Notes: a model not told the origin generated them from the letters alone. Counted from the first letter of the stretch, positions 51,806-63,543 are shown. The stretch: DNA of 64,000 nucleotides from Gluconacetobacter azotocaptans (GCF_014174355.1 NZ_JABEQF010000002.1:186001-250000), one strand, 5' to 3'. Numbers and translations are program-made.

Positions 51806-51988
51806 ATGCCGTACGTCCCGGCGTTTCAAGGTGGCCCCCGTCCCGAACCTCCGGTGCCGGTGCCGCCTTGGCCCGTGCCGCCCCCGGGCGACATGCCCAG
51901 CCCACGTCCGGACGAGGAGGAGGAGGACGAAGAAGACGAAGAAGACGACGAAGAAGACGAGACCCGGCCCGGGCCGCTGAACCCGTAG
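51806..51988 (+). CDS. Small acidic hypothetical protein with Asp/Glu run
   Basis: 60 residues from ATG 51806, with AGGAG 10 bp upstream and 26 bp after the previous stop. The first half is Pro-rich (GPRPEPPVPVPPWPVPPPGD); residues ~35-52 are an almost uninterrupted Asp/Glu run encoded by GAG/GAC/GAA/GAC triplets; the end is RPGPLNP. It is disordered by composition. No family was recognised. Confidence 0.55.
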   Translation: MPYVPAFQGGPRPEPPVPVPPWPVPPPGDMPSPRPDEEEEDEEDEEDDEEDETRPGPLNP

Positions 51989-52158
51989 CGGCAGGGGCGA
52001 TTGCAGCAGGAAGGCATGCCTGGGTGGTGGCGTGATCTGACATGCGTGCGACCACTGACCGCCGGTGAACTGACGGTTGATGTTTCCTCGTATGACAGGG
52101 CCGTACGCCTTTTCTAAGGATGGATCTGCAAATATCCATCTGGGAGGAGGGCTGCGTC

Positions 52159-53247
52159 GTGCCGGTGAACTTCATAGGCTATATCGGTTTCAACAATAGG
52201 TCGGAAATCCATGCAGGCGTTCGCGGGCGTTCGCTGGACCGCGATTATGTGAACGAGGCGCTTCGGGTCCAGGAAGAGGGCGGGTTCGACCGCGTGCTGA
52301 TTCCGTTCGGCTCCAATTCGCCGGAGAGCCAGATTGTCGCGGCGTATGGCGCGGCCCGTACAAGCCGGCTCGGCTTTCTGGTGGCGCACCGGCCCGGCTT
52401 TACGCAACCCACGCTGGCGGCCCGCCAGTTTGCGACGCTGGACCAGCTTTCGCAGGGGCGTGTCGCGGTGCATATCATCACCGGCGGCGCCGACGAGGAG
52501 ATGGCGCGTGACGGCGATGTCGGCACGACGAAGGCCGAGCGCTATGCGCGGAGCGACGAATATCTGGGCATTCTTCGCCAGGAATGGTCGGCGACGAAGC
52601 CGTTCGATCACGACGGCGCATTCTATCATATCCGCCAGGCCACCAGCGACGTGCGGCCCGACAATTTGCCGGTGTTTTTCGGAGGGACCTCGGCCGAGGC
52701 GATCGACGTGGCGGGGCGGCATGCCGATGTCTACGCGACCTGGGGCGAGACGCTGGATGCGACGCGGGAGATCATTTCGCGCGCCCGTGCCTCGGCAGCG
52801 CGCCATGGCCGTACCATCGGTTTTTCCCTGTCCCTGCGCCCCGTCATCGCCGACACCGAGGGCGCGGCGTGGAAGCGCGCGGACGAGATCGTGGAGCAGG
52901 TTCGGGCCAACCGGGAGAAGGCGGGACTGCCGACGAGCGGGCACCGGCCGCCCAATGACGGGTCGCGACGTCTTCTGGACACCGCCTCGGCCCTGCGGCG
53001 GGATGCGCGGCTGTGGACGGGCGTCGCCCAGTTGACCGGGGCGGCGGGCAATTCCACCGGCCTGGTCGGTACCCCCGAGCAGGTCGCAGATGCCCTGGTG
53101 GAATATTACAAGCTGGGAATAGGAAATTTCCTCATCCGGGGTTTCGATCCGCTGGCTGACGCCGAAGTGTACGGCCGCGACCTGATCCCGCTGGTGCGCG
53201 AACGCGTTGCCGCCCTGGACGCGCAACGGCCGGCGGTGGCCGGGTAA
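52159..53247 (+). CDS. LLM-class flavin-dependent monooxygenase, alkanesulfonate (SsuD) type
   Basis: 362 residues from GTG 52159, preceded by GGAGGAGGG; a frame ATG at 52120 gives an odd N-terminus and was rejected. Bacterial luciferase-like fold: FIGYIGFNNRSE at the N-terminus, GFDRVLIPFGSNSPES, LGFLVAHRPGFTQPTLAARQFATLDQLSQGRVAVHIITGG, and TKAERYARSDEYL are the SsuD-type flavin and sulfonate regions. It would oxidise a sulfonate to aldehyde and sulfite with FMNH2. It is a paralogue of the gene starting at 63544. Convergent with the next monooxygenase. Confidence 0.9.
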   Translation: MPVNFIGYIGFNNRSEIHAGVRGRSLDRDYVNEALRVQEEGGFDRVLIPFGSNSPESQIVAAYGAARTSRLGFLVAHRPGFTQPTLAARQFATLDQLSQGRVAVHIITGGADEEMARDGDVGTTKAERYARSDEYLGILRQEWSATKPFDHDGAFYHIRQATSDVRPDNLPVFFGGTSAEAIDVAGRHADVYATWGETLDATREIISRARASAARHGRTIGFSLSLRPVIADTEGAAWKRADEIVEQVRANREKAGLPTSGHRPPNDGSRRLLDTASALRRDARLWTGVAQLTGAAGNSTGLVGTPEQVADALVEYYKLGIGNFLIRGFDPLADAEVYGRDLIPLVRERVAALDAQRPAVAG

Positions 53248-53272
53248 GGCGGCGACGCGTCCGGATATTTCT

Positions 53273-53292
53273 CGCCCGGCGCAAGCCGGGCG
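53273..53292. terminator. Bidirectional hairpin with GCAA tetraloop between convergent monooxygenase genes
   Basis: CGCCCGGC (53273-53280), loop GCAA, GCCGGGCG (53285-53292): an 8-bp perfect GC stem closed by a GNRA tetraloop, located between two convergent stop codons. Placement suits a terminator for both genes. There is no long T-tract; the minus side is followed by GAGAAATAT. Confidence 0.5.
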
Positions 53293-53299
53293 GGGCTGA

Positions 53300-54628
53300 T
53301 CAGGCCGGCGCGGCAGGGTCGGGCAGGCCCAGATTCTCGCGGAGGGTCCGCCCGGTATAATCGGTGCGCAGCAGGTCGCGGCGCTGCAGTTCGGGAACCA
53401 CCAGATCCACGAAATCGCGTATGCCGCCGGGTGACGACGTGAACATGATGTTGAACCCATCGGCCGCCCCGGTGCGAAACCAATCCTCGATGTCGTCGAC
53501 GATGGCGCGCGGGGTTCCTACCACGATCCTGTGCCCGCCGCGCGTAAACCGGCGCAGCACGTCGCGTACGAACGGCCGTTCGCGGCGGATCCAGTTGACG
53601 ATGAGCGACTGGCGGCTCTTGTGGCTGTTCGTCTCCGCGATCGGGCCAAGGTCGATCGGACGGTCTTCGGGCCACGCGGACAGATCGACGCCCAGGCTGG
53701 CATAGGAGGAAAAGCCGCGCAGGCACTCGTCTTTGTCGAGGTAGCGCTGATAGGTTTCGAACTTCTCGCGGGCCTCGGCCTCGCTGCGCCCCACGAACGG
53801 GGCCAGGCCGGGAAGGATGCGCAGATGATCGGCGGTGCGGCCGTACCGGGCCGCGCGCGCCAGCACCTCGGCGCGATAATCCCGGCCCGCCGCCTGGTCG
53901 TACTCGGCGGTATAGATCACCTCGCCGATCCGCGCGGCCAGTTCCTTGCCTGCCCCGGATGCGCCGGCCTGGGCCAGAACGGGCCGTGCCTGCACCGTGG
54001 GCGGCGCGTTCAGCGGGCCGGCCACCTGGTAGAAGCGGCCCTGATGGTTCAGGGGACGGACTTTCGCGGGGTCGAGCCAGCGGCCGGTTTCGCGGTCGCG
54101 CAGGTAGGCGCCGGGGGCGATGCTGTCCCACAGGCCGGTGACCACATCGACGAATTCATGGGCGCGGGCGTACCGCTCGGCATGGTCGGTGTGCGCGGCG
54201 AGGTTGAAATTCTCGCCACCCCCGGTCGCCGTGACCACGTTCCATCCCGCGCGGCCGCCGCTGAGGCGGTCCAGCGAGGCGACGCGGCGCGCGATGTTGT
54301 AGGGTTCGTTGAACGTGGTGCTGGCGGTGCCGATCAGGCCGATATGGCGCGACGTGACGGCCAGGGCCGCGAGCAGCGTGAACGTATCCCAGCGCGGCAG
54401 GGCCGGCGTGTCCGCCACGGCGGCCGGGTCGGGGACGGGCAGCACGTTGTCGTAGAAAAAGACGCTGTCGAAGCGCCCCCGTTCCAGAAGCTGGACGTAG
54501 TCGCGATAGCGCCCGAAATCGATATCGGCGTCGATATCCTCGCCCGGCGCGCGCCATGCGTCGCCGTTTGTGGCCGATCCGGTCAGGTAGGCGCCAAGTG
54601 CGATATGCTGGCGGCCGGGTGTGCTCAT
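53300..54628 (-). CDS. NtaA/SnaA/DszA-family FMN-dependent monooxygenase
   Basis: 442 residues. The family start is HIALGAYLTGSATNGDAWR. Other features are FDSVFFYDNVLP, LAALAVTSRHIGLIGTASTTFNEPYNIARRVASLDRLSGGRAGWNVVTA and the N-acyl region ARPVLAQAGASGAGKELAAR. The length fits the group (about 440-460), which includes dibenzothiophene sulfone monooxygenase and nitrilotriacetate monooxygenase. Reduced FMN would come from the flavin reductase encoded at 61158. It is the last gene of a minus-strand operon, 16 bp after the binding-protein gene. Confidence 0.9.
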   Translation of the reverse strand: MSTPGRQHIALGAYLTGSATNGDAWRAPGEDIDADIDFGRYRDYVQLLERGRFDSVFFYDNVLPVPDPAAVADTPALPRWDTFTLLAALAVTSRHIGLIGTASTTFNEPYNIARRVASLDRLSGGRAGWNVVTATGGGENFNLAAHTDHAERYARAHEFVDVVTGLWDSIAPGAYLRDRETGRWLDPAKVRPLNHQGRFYQVAGPLNAPPTVQARPVLAQAGASGAGKELAARIGEVIYTAEYDQAAGRDYRAEVLARAARYGRTADHLRILPGLAPFVGRSEAEAREKFETYQRYLDKDECLRGFSSYASLGVDLSAWPEDRPIDLGPIAETNSHKSRQSLIVNWIRRERPFVRDVLRRFTRGGHRIVVGTPRAIVDDIEDWFRTGAADGFNIMFTSSPGGIRDFVDLVVPELQRRDLLRTDYTGRTLRENLGLPDPAAPA

Positions 54629-54644
54629 GACGCTGCCCTTCGGG

Positions 54645-55587
54645 TCAGAACGTGAAACGGGTATCCATCACGGCCGTGGCCGCGAGGCGGCGAGGGATCA
54701 TGCGGGTGTCGAACATGAAGTCGGAGACAGCCTGCTGCTTGCGCACGACGTCCGGCCCCAGCGGCACGACCGTGCCCTGCGTCGCGCGGACGACGTCCTT
54801 CGCGACGGCCAGCGGCAACCCGACATCCGCAGCCCATACGGCGGCGTACTCGTCCAGATGCGTGTGCATCCAGTCGTGGCCGGCGCGCAGCCTGCGCACG
54901 TAGTCGGCCACGGCGTCCCTGCGGGTGCGCAGGGCGCTTTCCGTCGCCACCACGTAGCTCAGTCCGCTCATCAACCGGCCGCCGTTGACGATCTCGCGCG
55001 CGCCGTCGGCGACCTTCGCATCCGAAATATACGGCCCCCAGGTGGCCCAGGCGTCCACCGCGCCCGTTTGCAGGGCCAGCTTGGCCGAGACCGGGGGAAT
55101 GAAGACGAAATGGACGTCATCGTCATGCAGCCCGGCCTCGCGCAACGCCGCCAGGGCCAGGTAATGGCCGGTCTGGGCACGCAGGGTGGCGACCGAGCGC
55201 CCCTTGAGGTCCCGGACGCTGCGGATGGGGCTGTCGTGCCGCACCACGATGGCGGTCATGGTGCCATCGGTCTGGATGCCCGCCACCGCACGGATCGTAT
55301 CGGCGCCGTCCTGCGCGAAGACCAGCGGCGCGTCGCCGATGACCCCGGTGTCGATCGCATCGGCCGCCAGCGCCTGGATCAGCATCGGCGCCCCCGCGAA
55401 CAGGCTCCATTGCAGGGGGTAGTCCGGCACATGGTCCTGTCCCGCCGCCGCCAGAAGCGAGCGCGCGCCGCCTTTCTGGTCGCCCACGCGCAGGGGCACG
55501 GGCGCGGCAAGGGCAGGCCCGGCCGCAGCCAGCGTGCCGCCGGCGAGTAGGCCCCGTACCAGCCCGCGCCGGGTCAGCGACGCCGTG

Positions 55588-55613
<26 letters not shown>
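54645..55613 (-). CDS. ABC transporter periplasmic binding protein, aliphatic sulfonate (SsuA) type
   Basis: 322 residues from ATG 55613, with AAGGGGG upstream; a start at 55637 is possible. A Tat-like signal (TRRGLVRGLLAGGTLAAAGPALA) precedes the binding domain. SsuA-family features are LRVGDQKGG, QWSLFAGAPMLIQALAADAIDTGVIGDAPLVFAQ, and LKGRSVATLRAQTGHYLALAALREAGL. It would capture a sulfonate or related organosulfur anion. Its start overlaps the end of the TonB receptor gene (26 bp). Confidence 0.88.
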
Positions 55614-58188
<2,575 letters not shown>

Positions 58189-58324
58189 CGACCGGGATAA
58201 AAGGAAAAATAACGTATGGAAAACGAGTTATAAAAAAATGCGTCATGAGAATGTGGAATGTATTGACGCTTGCGGCGGGCTGCCCCTATCGCACGCTCAG
58301 GGGCAGCGCGTTCTCCCGTCGCGA

Positions 58325-59089
58325 TCACCAGTCCTCGCTGTGCCCCAGCCGGACCAGGATCTCGCGGCGCAGGGCAAGCAGGCGCGGATCGTCACGATGG
58401 CGGTGATAGGGCAGGTCGATCGAAACGTCCGAGATCACGCGGGCGGGGCGCGTGCTGAACGTGACCACGCGGGTGGCGAGCAGCAGCGCTTCCTCGACGT
58501 CATGCGTGACCATGATGACGGTAAAGCCACGCTTCTGCCACAGGCGCAGCAGTTCGGTCTGCATCGTCAGCCGCGTCAGGCTGTCCAGCTTGCCCAGTGG
58601 CTCGTCCAGGATCAGCAGCCGCGGTTCGTTGACCAGGGCGCGGGCAAGGGCCGCGCGCTGCGCCATGCCGCCCGAAAGCTGGTGCGGCCAGGCGCGTTCG
58701 AAACCTTTCAGTCCCACCATGGCAATCGCGGCATCGACGGCCGCGTCGTCGCGCCGGCCCGCGATGTCCCGGCTGAGGGCCACGTTGGCGCGCACGGTGC
58801 GCCAGGGATAGAGCGTGGGGTCCTGAAACATCACGATGCGGTCGGGGCCGGGGCCCGAGACCGGCACGCCGCCGGCCAGAACCTGCCCGGCATGCGGCGG
58901 CTCCAGCCCCGCGACCAGGCGCAGCAGGGTCGATTTGCCGCAGCCTGACGGGCCGAGCAGCGCCACGAACTCGCCCGGGGCGATATCCAGGCTGACATCT
59001 TCGATCACCGGCGTGAAGGTGCCGCCGATCGGGTAACCGTGGTGAATGCCGCGAAGCTGGATATCCATCGGGGCCGGATGCGTCACCAT
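58325..59089 (-). CDS. ABC transporter ATPase, SsuB/TauB/NrtD type
   Basis: 254 residues from ATG 59089, overlapping the permease end by 7 bp. ABC signatures: Walker [11 protein letters not shown]-loop [28 protein letters not shown], Walker [13 protein letters not shown], and H-loop VTHDVEEAL. This subfamily energises uptake of sulfonates, taurine, nitrate or thiamine precursors. It belongs with the permease and binding protein just upstream. Confidence 0.92.
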   Translation of the reverse strand: MVTHPAPMDIQLRGIHHGYPIGGTFTPVIEDVSLDIAPGEFVALLGPSGCGKSTLLRLVAGLEPPHAGQVLAGGVPVSGPGPDRIVMFQDPTLYPWRTVRANVALSRDIAGRRDDAAVDAAIAMVGLKGFERAWPHQLSGGMAQRAALARALVNEPRLLILDEPLGKLDSLTRLTMQTELLRLWQKRGFTVIMVTHDVEEALLLATRVVTFSTRPARVISDVSIDLPYHRHRDDPRLLALRREILVRLGHSEDW

Positions 59090-60075
59090 TTCAGCCCGTC
59101 CTTCTGCCAGCCGAGAATGCGGTCCCGCACCTTGAACAGGATCGTGATCAGGCCGGTGCACATCAGCGACATGACCAGAAGGGCGGCATACATGTTGGGA
59201 TAGGCCGCCCATCCCTGCGCCCATTGCATGTAAAAGCCGAGGCCGGATTTCACGCCCAGCATTTCGGCGATCACCAGCATCACGAAGGACATGCCCAGCC
59301 CCATGAACAGCCCGACGAAGATCTGCGGCATGGCGGCGGGCAGCGCGACGCGCAGGACGAGGAAACGGTCCCGCGCGCCCATGGTGCGGGCGACGTCATA
59401 ATAGGCCGGGTCGACCGCGGCGACGCCCGACCAGGTGAGGATGGTGACGGGAAAGCCGGAGCCCAGTGCCATCAGTGCCTCGCTGGCCAGCCAGTTGGAG
59501 GGAATGAGCACCATGGCCAGGGGCAGCAGGGACACCGGGGGCAGCGGGCCGATCAGGCGGACGATCGGCAGCGCCCAGTAGCGGAAGCGCTGCGACCGGC
59601 CGAGGCCGACGCCGGTTGCGATGCCCAGGATGGACCCGGCCGTGTAGCCCACCACCAGCAGGCCGAGCGAATGCAGCAGGCTGTCGCCCAGCCTTTTCCA
59701 GTCGGTCAGGAAAACATCCAGAAGGTCCTGCGGCGTTCCGAAGAACGGGCGCGGCAGCAGCAGCAGCTTGGCCTGCACGAGTTCCCATGCGGCGAAGCCG
59801 AGGCCGAGCGCGATCATCCACGGCGCGCGCGCCGACAGCCGGCGCAGCGCCGCCGCCGACAGCAGGGCGACGCCGATACCGGCAAACAGGCCGGCTAGAG
59901 TGGTCGTGTCCGGAAAATCGTCGGCGTCCGGCCAGCGCCACGTGACGAGGGCCGCGACGAACCACGCCGGCCCGGCCGCCCAGGGCAGCAGGGCGCGCAG
60001 CGGCGGCCGCGACCGCGCGCGCGTCTGCGGCGTCCCGACGGGCGCGATCGCCTGTGTCGTCCCCACGCCGCTCAT
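59083..60075 (-). CDS. ABC transporter permease, SsuC/TauC type
   Basis: 330 residues from ATG 60075. An N-terminal extension with two extra helices (LLPWAAGPAWFVAALVTW, LAGLFAGIGVALLSAAAL) precedes the standard six-helix BPD-transp region (DSLLHSLGLLVVGYTAGSILGIATGVGLG). The EAA loop interacting with the ATPase reads YYDVARTMGARDRFLVLRVALPAAMP. It overlaps the binding-protein gene by 4 bp and the ATPase gene by 7 bp, so the three are coupled. Confidence 0.92.
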   Translation of the reverse strand: MSGVGTTQAIAPVGTPQTRARSRPPLRALLPWAAGPAWFVAALVTWRWPDADDFPDTTTLAGLFAGIGVALLSAAALRRLSARAPWMIALGLGFAAWELVQAKLLLLPRPFFGTPQDLLDVFLTDWKRLGDSLLHSLGLLVVGYTAGSILGIATGVGLGRSQRFRYWALPIVRLIGPLPPVSLLPLAMVLIPSNWLASEALMALGSGFPVTILTWSGVAAVDPAYYDVARTMGARDRFLVLRVALPAAMPQIFVGLFMGLGMSFVMLVIAEMLGVKSGLGFYMQWAQGWAAYPNMYAALLVMSLMCTGLITILFKVRDRILGWQKDGLKW

Positions 60076-61139
60076 GCGGTGAACAGGTCCTGCGTGACGC
60101 GCGTGGCGTAACGGGCGGTGTCGAACGACGGACGGAACACGCCGATGTCCTTCAAGGCGCGGGCGTAGAGCGCGATCTCGTCGCGGAACGTCCCGCCCCG
60201 CGTCTGGTGATGGTGGCCCTGGATACGGATCATGGTGGCGATGTCCTCGGCCGAGGCCTTGGGCGCGTAGGGCTTGAAGATGCGGCCGGCTTCGTCCGGA
60301 TTGCAGGCCAGCCACGCGCCGGCATCGAGGATGGCGCGCGTGACCGCGATGGCGACCTGCGGCTCGTTGCGGATCAGGCTGCCGCGCAGGCCGATCACGC
60401 AACAGGCGATGTGCGCCCAGTCGCCGTGCATGTTGCTGTCGATCTCGACCAGGCCGAACTGGCGTTTCTGCAGATAGCTGAACGGATCGCCATCCGTGAT
60501 CGCCTGCACGTCGCCGCGCTGCAGCGCGATGGGCAGCAGGTCGGGGGGATATTGCCGCCACTGCACTTCGGTTTCCGGGTCGATGCCGATTTCCTTGAGG
60601 CGAATCCCGAAGAAATTGCGGTCGGGACCGCCCATATCGGTGACGCCGACCGTCTTGCCGCGCAGGTCGGACAACTGCGTGATGCTGCTTTTGGGCGGGG
60701 CGAGCAGATACATGCAGCCCGCGTGAAGGCCCGCGACCAGCTTCACGTCGAACCCCTGTTGCAGCGGCTTGAGCCAGCGCAGCGCCATGCCGGGGGCGCC
60801 GTCGGCCTTGCCGGTCGACAGCGCTTCGAGCAACTGGTCGGTGGCGCCGGCGAAATTCACATAGTCGATGTCGAGATTGTGCCGCGCAAAGAACCCCTTT
60901 TCCTTCGCGACCGGTACCGCCGCGGTGCAGACCGCGGTCTCGTTCCATGCGATGGTGAGCTTGCGCGGCGGCCCGGGCAGCGGGGTGACGGCGCCGGCCG
61001 CAGTACCCGTGCAACTCGTCTCGCCGCCCATGCCGGCCATGCCGTCGGCCGCGCCGGCGCGCCCCGCGCCGATGAACGGAAGGGCGAGGCCGGCGGTGGC
61101 CAGCGCCGCGCGACGGGAAAGACGGCGAGAGTCGGACAT
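60072..61139 (-). CDS. ABC transporter periplasmic binding protein (NrtA/SsuA-like)
   Basis: 355 residues. A Tat-like signal (SRRLSRRAALATAGLALPFIGAG) is followed by a Gly/Met-rich stretch and the binding domain: KLTIAWNETAVCTAAVPVAKEKGFFARHNLDIDYVNFAGATDQLLEALSTGKADGAPGMALRWLKPL, resembling SsuA/TauA/NrtA proteins. It is directly coupled to the permease, so it is the primary receptor; the second binding protein at 54645 may extend the substrate range. Confidence 0.9.
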   Translation of the reverse strand: MSDSRRLSRRAALATAGLALPFIGAGRAGAADGMAGMGGETSCTGTAAGAVTPLPGPPRKLTIAWNETAVCTAAVPVAKEKGFFARHNLDIDYVNFAGATDQLLEALSTGKADGAPGMALRWLKPLQQGFDVKLVAGLHAGCMYLLAPPKSSITQLSDLRGKTVGVTDMGGPDRNFFGIRLKEIGIDPETEVQWRQYPPDLLPIALQRGDVQAITDGDPFSYLQKRQFGLVEIDSNMHGDWAHIACCVIGLRGSLIRNEPQVAIAVTRAILDAGAWLACNPDEAGRIFKPYAPKASAEDIATMIRIQGHHHQTRGGTFRDEIALYARALKDIGVFRPSFDTARYATRVTQDLFTA

Positions 61140-61157
61140 GATGCTACCCTGACGGAT

Positions 61158-61694
61158 CTAGCTGCGCCCCGGACCGGCCGGAAGCTGGTGAAAGCGGCGG
61201 TCGAACCACGCCAGCCCGGTCCCGCCCGCAGGATGGATGCGGATGGACTGGACCGCGCAGAACAGCACGTCGTGGCTGCCCGCGGCATGGATGGCGCCGA
61301 TGGTGCAATCGAGCGTGGCCAGCGCGTCGTCGAACAAGGGCGCGCCGGTTACGTCCGTGCGCCATGTGCCGGCCGCGAATTTTTCCTCGGTGCTGCGCCG
61401 GCTGCTGGCGAAACCGGTCGCGAAATCTTCATGACCGCCCGACAGAAGGCTGATGCCCAGCACGCCGTTGCCCAGAAAGGCCGCGTGCGAGCGGTTCGTC
61501 CGGTTGAGGCAGACCAGAACCGTCGGCGGCGCGTCGCTGACGCTGGTGACGGCGGAGGCCGTCAGCCCGTGACGCCCCGCAGCCCCGTCGGTCGTGACCA
61601 GCGTGACGGGCGCGCCCAGCCGGCTCATCGCGTCGCGAAACAGCTCGGCCGCGACCTGCGGCGGCCGTAGGTCCAGCAGGGTATCAGGCGGCAT
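61158..61694 (-). CDS. Flavin reductase-like protein (FMN-binding split barrel)
   Basis: 178 residues from ATG 61694; the frame continues upstream but overlaps the peroxiredoxin gene in another frame. The split-barrel pattern is seen in FRDAMSRLGAPVTLVTTDGAAGRHGLTASAVTSVSDAPPTVLVCLNRTNRSHAAFLGNGVLGISLLS and HDVLFCAVQSIRI. It supplies reduced FMN for the two-component monooxygenases of this locus (SsuE/DszD/HpaC role). It overlaps the preceding gene by 11 bp. Confidence 0.9.
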   Translation of the reverse strand: MPPDTLLDLRPPQVAAELFRDAMSRLGAPVTLVTTDGAAGRHGLTASAVTSVSDAPPTVLVCLNRTNRSHAAFLGNGVLGISLLSGGHEDFATGFASSRRSTEEKFAAGTWRTDVTGAPLFDDALATLDCTIGAIHAAGSHDVLFCAVQSIRIHPAGGTGLAWFDRRFHQLPAGPGRS

Positions 61695-62397
61695 GGTGCC
61701 GTTCCTTCGCGGATGCGGCGTGGGAGGCGGAATCGAGCGCGGCCAGGATGGCGGGCGTTTCCGTGCGGTCCATCCAGTCCGGCGAGATATCGGCAAAACG
61801 CACGACGCGGCCAGGGCCGATCACGATGACCGACGGCTTGGGCAGTTCCCACGACGCGGTGCCGTTCAGGGCCTCGCTCGTCCCGCCCTTCGCCTCGGCG
61901 GCGTCGCGCGAGGGCGCGTCGAAGATATAGGTCAGCCCCAGTGCCCGCGACAGCGCCAGATCTGTGTCGGACAGCACGGGAAACGGCAGGTGGTGCCGCG
62001 TCGCGATTTCGCCCAATGCGGCGATGGGTTGCGGTGAAATGGCGACCAGCGGAATTTGCGCATCTTTCAGGGCAGGCCACAAGGTGTCGCGATAGTACGG
62101 CAGCGCGATGTTGCAGGCGGGACAGTTCGCGAAGCGGAAGAAGACCAGCACGGCCGGACCGTTGGCGACAAGCGCGTCGAGTGCTGCCGGCTGCCCGTCG
62201 GTGCGCGTGAGCGTGGCGGCGGGCAGCACGTCTCCGACGCCGACATGCGGCTGGTTGCCATGCTCGCGCACCAGTTGCGCGCGCTGGTTGGCGTTGATGG
62301 CCAGGGCATCCGGCGCCCACGAGCGTCTGCGTTCGTCTTCCAGTGCCTGGAAGCGCGCGCGCAGGGACGGGCCGGTGACGTTCTGTTCTGTACTCAT
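61684..62397 (-). CDS. Peroxiredoxin-like AhpC/TSA-family protein
   Basis: 237 residues. A thioredoxin fold with the redox motif FANCPACN in LVFFRFANCPACNIALPYYRDT, preceded by VGVGDVLPAATLTRTDGQPAALDALVANGPA. It may remove peroxide formed by uncoupled flavin monooxygenases or protect thiols. First gene of the minus-strand operon that extends to 53300. A 12-bp palindrome lies just upstream. Confidence 0.87.
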   Translation of the reverse strand: MSTEQNVTGPSLRARFQALEDERRRSWAPDALAINANQRAQLVREHGNQPHVGVGDVLPAATLTRTDGQPAALDALVANGPAVLVFFRFANCPACNIALPYYRDTLWPALKDAQIPLVAISPQPIAALGEIATRHHLPFPVLSDTDLALSRALGLTYIFDAPSRDAAEAKGGTSEALNGTASWELPKPSVIVIGPGRVVRFADISPDWMDRTETPAILAALDSASHAASAKERHHAA

Positions 62398-62418
62398 GCT
62401 TGGGGGTCCCCGAAAAGG

Positions 62419-62430
62419 TCGAGGCCTCGA
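62419..62430. promoter_or_regulatory. Palindrome TCGAGGCCTCGA upstream of the organosulfur operon
   Basis: A perfect 12-bp palindrome, 22-33 bp before the peroxiredoxin start codon on the minus strand, in the 95-bp gap after the LysR gene. Location suits an operator or overlapping promoter element. Confidence 0.4.
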
Positions 62431-62492
62431 TTATGGGAGAGAAGTCCCTGTTTCGACTAAGGAGTTTCGCTCAAGCATGACCTTGGCGTTGC

Positions 62493-63350
62493 TCATTGAC
62501 CGTCGGCGGCCTGCGCCAGAAGATCGCCCAGATCCTGCGCGACATCCGACAATCCGTTGCGCCGCACGAGGATTGTTTCGATTTCCGGAACCGTGGGCAG
62601 GGCGCCCTGGGCGATGATCGGCAGGCCTTCCGCCACGGCGAAGCGCCGCGTGCGGCAACTGACGCCAAGCCCGCCCCGGACCCCCGCGCGCATGGCGGGC
62701 AGGTTCGGGGTTTCCAGCACGATGCGGTATTCGCGCCGGTCCTGGCCCAGCACCCGCAGGGCGGCGTCGCGAAAGCGGCAGGGTGGTTCGAGAAGAACCA
62801 GAGGCAGTTCGCTGCGTTCGGTGTTCGCCGGGTCGCCCAGCCAGGCCATCCGATCCGCGCCCACCACCTTCCATGTCGCATCGGCCCTGTCGCCGTGCTG
62901 GCCCAGGCAGAGGACCAGGTCGAGGCGCGCGCGGTCGAACATGTCGAGCAGTTCGGCCGAACCGCCGACGCGCACGATCAGCCGCGCACGCGGATGTTCC
63001 AGCCTGAAGCGCCCGAGCACATCGGGCAGGATGGTATCGGCGAAGTCCTGGACCATGCCCACGGTGATGGGGTCGTGATCCTGGTCCTGGCCCAGGTTCT
63101 GGACGATCCGGTCGTTCAGGGCGAGCAACTGCCGGGCGTAGGCGACCAGTTCCTCGCCCGCCGCGCTGAGCAGAAGCCGCCGGCCGTCGCGGCGGAACAG
63201 TTTCTGCTGAAGCACGTCTTCCAGCCGCTTCATCTGCAGGCTGAGGGCCGACTGGGTGAGGAAGATGGTTTCGGTGGCCTGCGCCATGGAGCCGGCCTCG
63301 ACGATCGCCACGAAGGAACGCAGCAGTTCCGTCGGCACGTTCCGGGCCAT
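62493..63350 (-). CDS. LysR-family regulator of the organosulfur cluster
   Basis: 285 residues from ATG 63350; the frame runs to a TTG at 63419 but the family start (NVPTELLRSFVAIVEAGSMAQATETIFLTQSALSLQMKRLEDVLQQKLFRR) begins at the chosen ATG. The helix-turn-helix occupies ~4-60, the rest is a substrate-binding effector domain (PITVGMVQDFADTILPDVLGRFRLEHP). It lies between the operon it probably controls and a divergent monooxygenase gene, resembling CbI/SsuR/CysB-type control of sulfur-starvation genes (inference). Confidence 0.87.
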   Translation of the reverse strand: MARNVPTELLRSFVAIVEAGSMAQATETIFLTQSALSLQMKRLEDVLQQKLFRRDGRRLLLSAAGEELVAYARQLLALNDRIVQNLGQDQDHDPITVGMVQDFADTILPDVLGRFRLEHPRARLIVRVGGSAELLDMFDRARLDLVLCLGQHGDRADATWKVVGADRMAWLGDPANTERSELPLVLLEPPCRFRDAALRVLGQDRREYRIVLETPNLPAMRAGVRGGLGVSCRTRRFAVAEGLPIIAQGALPTVPEIETILVRRNGLSDVAQDLGDLLAQAADGQ

Positions 63351-63429
63351 TCTCTGCGGGAGGCCGGGGGAGAGCGTTTGTGACACGACGGCAGGGCTCC
63401 GGACCAATGAGGACTCCAAAAGTCCATAT

Positions 63430-63521
63430 TAACGAACTTAAATCGTTATATGATTATTTTTGTCTTGTTCTCACGGGATGCGCAAGTGTTAAATTGTCGA
63501 ATTGACGCTAACGTATCGTTA
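63430..63521. promoter_or_regulatory. AT-rich divergent promoter with two TAACG/CGTTA inverted repeats
   Basis: TAACGA-N7-TCGTTA at 63430-63448 and TAACG-TAT-CGTTA at 63509-63521 use the same half-site. The region is markedly AT-rich and lies between the LysR gene and the divergent monooxygenase gene, the standard place for a LysR-type operator pair. The second repeat ends 22 bp before the monooxygenase ATG. Confidence 0.55.
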
Positions 63522-63543
63522 AATATAGATCGGAGGATAAGGG

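Noticed and set aside
51896-51965. GAGGAGGAC-type microsatellite as a CRISPR or mobile repeat
   Set aside because: It is a codon-level repeat encoding an Asp/Glu run inside a small gene; no spacers or regular unit beyond triplets.
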